This document shows, piece after piece, positions 59,490-64,000 of a DNA stretch of 64,000 bases. The DNA is from Bacillus tequilensis KCTC 13622 (GTDB lineage Bacteria; Bacillota; Bacilli; Bacillales; Bacillaceae). The position numbers and the translations under genes were made by a program. The notes below the pieces were generated by a model. That model was not told the origin of the DNA and made no database searches. It worked only from the letters and a program-made list of their open reading frames with translations. Where the stretch lies: NCBI RefSeq assembly GCF_000507145.1, contig NZ_AYTO01000009.1:1-64000 (forward strand). The letters are read 5' to 3'. The first letter of the stretch is position 1. The number at the start of each line of letters is the position of its first letter.

Positions 59490-60187
59490 ACGGTAAGATG
59501 CCTTTCAAAGCGGCGTGCCGTTTCTTCATCGGCCTTGCCATGGTCAACAACCGTTCCCCTGTCGATCACATAAAGATAGTCAGCACAGGTTAACGCGTTT
59601 TCCAGACTGTGCTCGACTAAGATAACGGAAATGTCTTTTTTTCTGGAAATTTCCATAATAACTTGTCTGATTAGTTCGACAATTGACGGCTGAATTCCTT
59701 CCATTGGTTCATCAAGTAAAATCATTTTCGGATTTCCCATCAGCGCTCTGGCAATCGCAAGCTGCTGCTGTTGCCCCCCGCTCAAATCGCCGCCTTTGCG
59801 GTCAAGCATCTCCTTCAAAACGGGAAACCACTGAAAAATCTCTTCCTTGACCTGCCCTGTCCGCCTCTTCTTTGGAAGCGGCTCTTCACCTAGCAGAAGG
59901 TTGTCACGAACAGTTAAGGAAGAAAAAATGTCTCTTCCCTGCGGAACGTACGCAATCCCCGCTCTTGCCCGTTTTCCCGCTTTTTCATTTTGAACAAACG
60001 TTTGATTAAAGCAAATATCTCCTTGTTTAGCCGGAAGCAGGCCGACGATGGTTTTCAGCAAAGTGGATTTGCCGACTCCGTTTCGGCCTAATACAGCGAC
60101 AACCTGCCCCGGGCGAGCCTCCATGCTGAGGCTGTGCAAAACCATGGATTGATCATAACCGGATGTTACATTTCTGACGGCAATCAT
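59486..60187 (-). CDS. urtE: Urea ABC transporter ATP-binding protein UrtE
   Basis: ATPase subunit of the branched-chain amino acid type importer, 233 residues. Walker A GRNGVGKST near 34-42, signature LSGGQQQQLAIAR near 135-147, Walker B MILLDEP near 153-159. LivF-like with the EGIQPS motif following Walker B (DEPMEGIQPSIV), typical of UrtE. Four-base overlap with urtD. Confidence 0.92.
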   Translation of the reverse strand: MIAVRNVTSGYDQSMVLHSLSMEARPGQVVAVLGRNGVGKSTLLKTIVGLLPAKQGDICFNQTFVQNEKAGKRARAGIAYVPQGRDIFSSLTVRDNLLLGEEPLPKKRRTGQVKEEIFQWFPVLKEMLDRKGGDLSGGQQQQLAIARALMGNPKMILLDEPMEGIQPSIVELIRQVIMEISRKKDISVILVEHSLENALTCADYLYVIDRGTVVDHGKADEETARRFERHLTV

Positions 60188-60933
60188 GACACACCGCTCC
60201 TCCCTAAATACACCGCTGCCACCTCTTCATTGCTTGTGATGTCATCCATTGATCCTTCACAAAGCACTTTGCCTTCATGCATCACCGTGACTTTTCTGGA
60301 AAACGAACGCACAAAATCCATATCGTGCTCGACAATCAGAACAGAGCACGTTTTCGCAATTTTCTCAAGCAGGGCTCCCGTTTTTTCCCGCTCCTTTCCC
60401 GTCATGCCGGCAATCGGTTCATCCAGCAGCAAAAGCTTCGGCTCCATGGCCAGCTGCATGCCGATTTCAAGCCATTGCTTCTGTCCGTGTGACAGGCTGC
60501 CCGCTGCGATGTCCCGCTTTTCCTCTAACCCAATCAGCCGCAGGATGCCGATGATTCTGTCCCTTTGCTGTTTCGTCATCCGCGCTGTCAGCAATGAAAG
60601 GATTGTTTTTTTCTGTTTCATGGCAAGCTCGAGATTTTCAAACACCGTCAGCTGCGAAAAGACACTTGGGGCCTGAAACTTTCTGGCGACCCCCAGTTTG
60701 GCGATCTGATACTCTCGCGCTTTTGTCAGTTCAATCGTTTCCTGAAACAGAACCTCGCCAGAATGCGGTTTCGTTTTTCCGCAAATGATGTCCAGCAACG
60801 TCGTTTTTCCCGCGCCGTTCGGCCCGATCAGAAAATGGATATCGCACTCCTGCACACTGATATCAGCGCCCTGCAAAGCCCAAAATCCGTCAAACTCAAC
60901 CTTTACGTCACGGCAGGTAAGTATCGGTTTCAT
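60184..60933 (-). CDS. urtD: Urea ABC transporter ATP-binding protein UrtD
   Basis: Second ATPase, 249 residues, LivG-like. Walker A GPNGAGKTT near 38-46, signature LSHGQKQWLEIG near 151-162, Walker B LLLLDEPIAGM near 170-180. I chose ATG 60933 because AAAGGAG precedes it; the 31-residue extension reads in urtC. Its start is 26 bases inside urtC. The LSHGQKQWLEI variation of the signature is what I know from UrtD. Confidence 0.92.
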   Translation of the reverse strand: MKPILTCRDVKVEFDGFWALQGADISVQECDIHFLIGPNGAGKTTLLDIICGKTKPHSGEVLFQETIELTKAREYQIAKLGVARKFQAPSVFSQLTVFENLELAMKQKKTILSLLTARMTKQQRDRIIGILRLIGLEEKRDIAAGSLSHGQKQWLEIGMQLAMEPKLLLLDEPIAGMTGKEREKTGALLEKIAKTCSVLIVEHDMDFVRSFSRKVTVMHEGKVLCEGSMDDITSNEEVAAVYLGRSGVS

Positions 60934-61978
60934 AAGCAACGGCTCCTTTCTTTTTTGAGGAAGAAAACCGGGTTTTAAGCTTCTCGAACAGCCCGACAAT
61001 CCCTTTTGGCATATAAAGCACGACAATGATAAACAGCGCGCCGAGGAAGTACAGCCAAATATCGGGATAATATTCGCTTAAATAGCTTTTCATGCCGTTT
61101 GTTAACAGCGCGCCAAGCACCGCTCCGATAATGGAGTGCCTGCCGCCGATCGCCACCCACAGCACCATTTCCACCGAAGGGATGATGCCCATCATTTCCG
61201 GCGAGATCATTCCGTCCTGAAGCACAAACAGCATCCCGGCAGTCCCCGCCATCGCAGCGGATACACAGTAAATGAACACTTTAAAAACAGTGGAATGATA
61301 CCCGAAAAAACGGACTCTGTTTTCTCCATCACGCACCGCCTGCAATAGCCGCCCAAAACGGCTTCTCGTCAGAAACAAAGCGAACACGACAGAAACACCG
61401 AGAAACAAAACTGTCGCAAAATAAAAAATCTGCTTCATTGCGGGATCGTCGAGAGCATATTGAAAAATGGTATAAAAATTCGTGAGGCCATTTGTGCCGC
61501 CGGTGATGTCCTGGCTGCCGATGAACAATGTGACAACCACCACAACAACTGCCTGAGAGATCAACGAAAAATAAACACCCTTTATGTTGTTGCGGAATGT
61601 AAAGAACCCAAGCAAAAAGGCCAAAAAGACAGGAACAATGACAGCCGCGGCAATCGCTGCAAAAGGATTCCTGAATATCGCCCAGATCCATGGCAGTTCA
61701 TTGGCACCGGTCCATTCCATAAAATCGGGAATGCCTGTCGGCGAGGCTTCTATTTTTAAATACATCGCCATGCAGTATGCACCCAACCCGAAAAAGACGC
61801 CATGCCCCAAGCTCAAAATGCCTGTATATCCCCAAATCAGGCAAATGCCGACCGCTACAATCGCGAAGCATAAATATTTTGCCAACAGCCCTAATCGAAA
61901 CTCCTGCAGAAAGAACGGAGCGGCGATAAAAAGGGCGAACATCGCCAGATACGGACTAAACTGTGAAAACCGCTTCAT
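60908..61978 (-). CDS. urtC: Urea ABC transporter permease UrtC
   Basis: LivM-type membrane permease, 356 residues, about ten segments. The family part GYTGILSLGHGVFFGLGAYCMAMYL near 49-73 and GGRHSIIGAVLGALL near 280 are present. ATG 61978 has AGGAGGG nine bases before it. It follows urtB by 11 bases. Confidence 0.92.
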   Translation of the reverse strand: MKRFSQFSPYLAMFALFIAAPFFLQEFRLGLLAKYLCFAIVAVGICLIWGYTGILSLGHGVFFGLGAYCMAMYLKIEASPTGIPDFMEWTGANELPWIWAIFRNPFAAIAAAVIVPVFLAFLLGFFTFRNNIKGVYFSLISQAVVVVVVTLFIGSQDITGGTNGLTNFYTIFQYALDDPAMKQIFYFATVLFLGVSVVFALFLTRSRFGRLLQAVRDGENRVRFFGYHSTVFKVFIYCVSAAMAGTAGMLFVLQDGMISPEMMGIIPSVEMVLWVAIGGRHSIIGAVLGALLTNGMKSYLSEYYPDIWLYFLGALFIIVVLYMPKGIVGLFEKLKTRFSSSKKKGAVAYETDTYLP

Positions 61979-61989
61979 CCGGTTCCCTC

Positions 61990-62892
61990 CTAATCAAGTA
62001 ATCTCGTTCTGACACTCGCGAGACCTGAAGGCCGCCATTGCAAAAAGAAAATAATACATGCAAACACGACAACCTTTGCAATCGTAGCGCTTGAGGAATA
62101 CTCAACGAATGTGCTTAGCAAACCGACTGTTACCGCGCCGATTATGGTTCCTCTTAATTTTCCGATTCCGCCTAAGATGACGATCATGAAGGCGTCGACA
62201 AGGTATGACGAGCCGAGAGTGGGCCCGATCGAACCAAGCAATGTGAGTGAACTACCCGCGATACCGGCCAGTCCGCTTCCGAGAGCGAAAGCCAATGTAT
62301 CGGTTTTTCTCACAGATACGCCGAGACACGATGCCATGCCCCGGTTCAGCGTAACAGCCTGCATCCGCCGTCCCGCAGAGGTTTTAAATAGATAGAAACC
62401 GAGCAGCGCCAGCGTAAAAAGAACGAGCGCCAAAATAAACAGCCTTTTATACGGGAAGGTAACGGAGAACAGCGTCACGCCTCCCGTCAGCCACTCAGGT
62501 GACCTGACAGCAACATTCGGCGCGCCAAAAATCGATCTGGCCGCCTGCTGCAGAATCAAGCTCACCCCCCACGTCGCCAAAAGGCTGTCAAGCGGACGGT
62601 CATACAGCCGCCTGACAATCACTTTTTCAATGACAATTCCAATAAGCGCCGCGACCGCAAACGCCATGATGATCGCAATGAAAAAGTAGTAAGAAAACAG
62701 AGAAGCAGGCAAATAGCTTATAAACAGCTGCTGAACGACATACGTCGTGTAGGCTCCGGCCATAATCAGCTCACCGTGCGCCATATTAATCATGTTCATC
62801 AAACCGAATGTAACAGCCAATCCAATCGCAATGAGAATCAAAATAGAGCCGAGGCTGATCCCGTTAAATAATTGAGTCACGATGACCGACAT
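61990..62892 (-). CDS. urtB: Urea ABC transporter permease UrtB
   Basis: LivH-type permease, 300 residues, about eight membrane segments. GISLGSILILIAIGLAVTFGLMNMINMAHGELIMAGAY opens the protein, as in UrtB. ATG 62892 follows GGGAGGGG. It lies 31 bases after urtA and would pair with UrtC. Confidence 0.92.
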   Translation of the reverse strand: MSVIVTQLFNGISLGSILILIAIGLAVTFGLMNMINMAHGELIMAGAYTTYVVQQLFISYLPASLFSYYFFIAIIMAFAVAALIGIVIEKVIVRRLYDRPLDSLLATWGVSLILQQAARSIFGAPNVAVRSPEWLTGGVTLFSVTFPYKRLFILALVLFTLALLGFYLFKTSAGRRMQAVTLNRGMASCLGVSVRKTDTLAFALGSGLAGIAGSSLTLLGSIGPTLGSSYLVDAFMIVILGGIGKLRGTIIGAVTVGLLSTFVEYSSSATIAKVVVFACIIFFLQWRPSGLASVRTRLLD

Positions 62893-62923
62893 GTTTCGCC
62901 CCTCCCCCGAAAACGGCTTTGAT

Positions 62924-64000
62924 TTATTTAGATAACCCCTTTGCCCAGTTGTATGTTTTCAAATACGGATCAGGTTTTACGGGATCACCTGAGTTCCATA
63001 CTTCTTTAAACTGCCCATTTCCCGTGATTTGCCCGATTCTGACCGTTTTGTAAAGATGCTGTGTATCCCCGTCGATTTTCACTGTGCCGCCCGGAGCCTT
63101 GAATGCAATCCCGTCAGCCGCTTTCTTCACCTTATCAACATCAAAAGACTTCGCTTTTTTAACAGCCGCCGCCCAAAGGTAGACCGCATTATAGCCAGCT
63201 TCAATCGGATCGCTCGTCACCCGGCTCTCACCGTTCATTTTTTTATAATTTTTCACGAATGTTTGATTCTCGTTCGTATCGGTTGTCTGAAAATAATTCC
63301 ACACCGCATAATGTCCTGTTAGCACATCAGGACCGATGCCCCGAATTTCTTCTTCAGCGACACTTGCCGACATGACAGGCATATCGTCAGCCGATATCCC
63401 AGCATCTTTCAGCTGTTTGAAAAACGCCACGTTGCTGTCACCGTTTAATGTGTTAAAAATGACATCAGGCTGTTTTTCTTTGATTTTGCTGACGAGCGTA
63501 CTGTAATTTGTGTGGCCGAGCGGCGTATACTCTTCTCCGGCAATTTCTCCTCCGGCCGCTTTCACCTGCGCTTTAATGATGTTGTTAGCTGTTCTCGGGA
63601 ACACGTAATCTGATCCAATCAGAAAGAACTTTTTCCCTTTGTTTTTCAGCAGCCAATCGACAGCCGGCACAATTTGCTGATTCGTCGTTGCTCCGGTATA
63701 AAAAATGTTTGGTGATGACTCCATTCCTTCATACTGCACCGGATAGAAGAGCAGCCCATTGTTTTGCTCCACAACCGGAAGCATGGCTTTGCGGCTTGCT
63801 GATGTCCATCCGCCAAAAACGGCAGCAGCTTTGTCTTGCTGAAGCAGCTTTCTCATTTTTTCCGCATATGTAGGCCAGTCTGAAGCGCCGTCTTCCACGA
63901 TGGGTTCAAGCTTTTTGCCGAGAACTCCGCCTTTTTGGTTGATTTCTTGAATCGCCATTAACTCTGCATCATGGACAGATACCTCGCTGATCGCCATTGT
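62924..64000 (-). CDS. urtA: Urea ABC transporter substrate-binding protein UrtA, 5' end beyond the window
   Basis: Extracellular lipid-anchored binding protein of the urea importer. The visible 358 residues start inside the mature protein ([25 protein letters not shown]), so the signal peptide and first strand are missing; the frame is open to the edge, and the ATG at 63997 is internal. The opening shared with the urea/short-chain amide binding family, [25 protein letters not shown] and [12 protein letters not shown], identify it. It is first in the order urtA-B-C-D-E then ureA-B-C. Confidence 0.9.
   Translation of the reverse strand, partial: TMAISEVSVHDAELMAIQEINQKGGVLGKKLEPIVEDGASDWPTYAEKMRKLLQQDKAAAVFGGWTSASRKAMLPVVEQNNGLLFYPVQYEGMESSPNIFYTGATTNQQIVPAVDWLLKNKGKKFFLIGSDYVFPRTANNIIKAQVKAAGGEIAGEEYTPLGHTNYSTLVSKIKEKQPDVIFNTLNGDSNVAFFKQLKDAGISADDMPVMSASVAEEEIRGIGPDVLTGHYAVWNYFQTTDTNENQTFVKNYKKMNGESRVTSDPIEAGYNAVYLWAAAVKKAKSFDVDKVKKAADGIAFKAPGGTVKIDGDTQHLYKTVRIGQITGNGQFKEVWNSGDPVKPDPYLKTYNWAKGLSK

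Noticed and set aside
1..64000. CRISPR arrays, rRNA or tRNA genes, prophage
   Set aside because: No regularly spaced repeats other than cotG codons, no tRNA or rRNA-like segment, no phage structural genes seen.

Overview
The window is chromosomal DNA from a member of the Bacillus subtilis species complex. Gene order and protein sequences follow the cotB to ureA stretch of B. subtilis 168 as I remember it, but residue differences throughout and several insertions and losses show it is not strain 168. Names from that genome are recalled, not looked up. I saw no rRNA, tRNA, CRISPR array, prophage or insertion sequence.

Layout. 1-2890: spore coat genes cotB (cut by the left edge), cotH and divergent cotG. 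3008-9956: flavin and redox genes, a gamma-glutamyltransferase-like protein (ywrD), a regulator with a two-subunit chromate transporter (ywrCBA), ywqONM and endonuclease V. 10359-13335: the type VII secretion-linked LXG toxin module ywqHIJK. 13336-14107: a decayed stretch holding a wreck of ywqG. 14151-17933: UDP-glucose dehydrogenase and the bacterial tyrosine kinase system (tkmA-ptkA, ptpZ). 18164-25656: ywzD, ywqBA (SNF2 helicase), ywpJ, glcR, ssbB, ywpG. 25830-31686: ywpF, gene debris, mscL, fabZ, rapD, flhOP, mbl. 31866-40000: usd-spoIIID, transporters, ywoCB. 40104-45115: nrgAB, bcrC, ywnJ, spoIIQ, ywnHG. 45378-52150: a seven-gene CMP-pseudaminic acid operon that strain 168 lacks at this place. 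52263-56859: ywnF, clsA, mta, ywnC, ywnB, ywnA. 56991-64000: ureCBA preceded by the urea ABC transporter urtABCDE (urtA cut by the right edge).

How parts work together. CotH is the kinase for CotB and CotG, and its promoter lies beyond cotG, so the cotH leader is antisense to all of cotG. TkmA, PtkA and PtpZ form a tyrosine phosphorylation circuit acting on Ugd, but here PtkA carries Tyr in place of the second Walker A-prime Asp. nrgAB and the urt-ure operon both serve nitrogen supply. The pseudaminic acid operon has every step from UDP-GlcNAc to CMP-Pse but no transferase, so its acceptor must be encoded elsewhere.

Most notable: the pseudaminic acid island with two separate SDR genes (Pen/Pal-type layout); PtkA D83Y; two identical 6-7-6 palindromes in front of ywnA and ywnB; loss of ywqG; a LexA-like box before flhO; and two unlisted small ORFs coupled to ywoB and to urtE/ureA.
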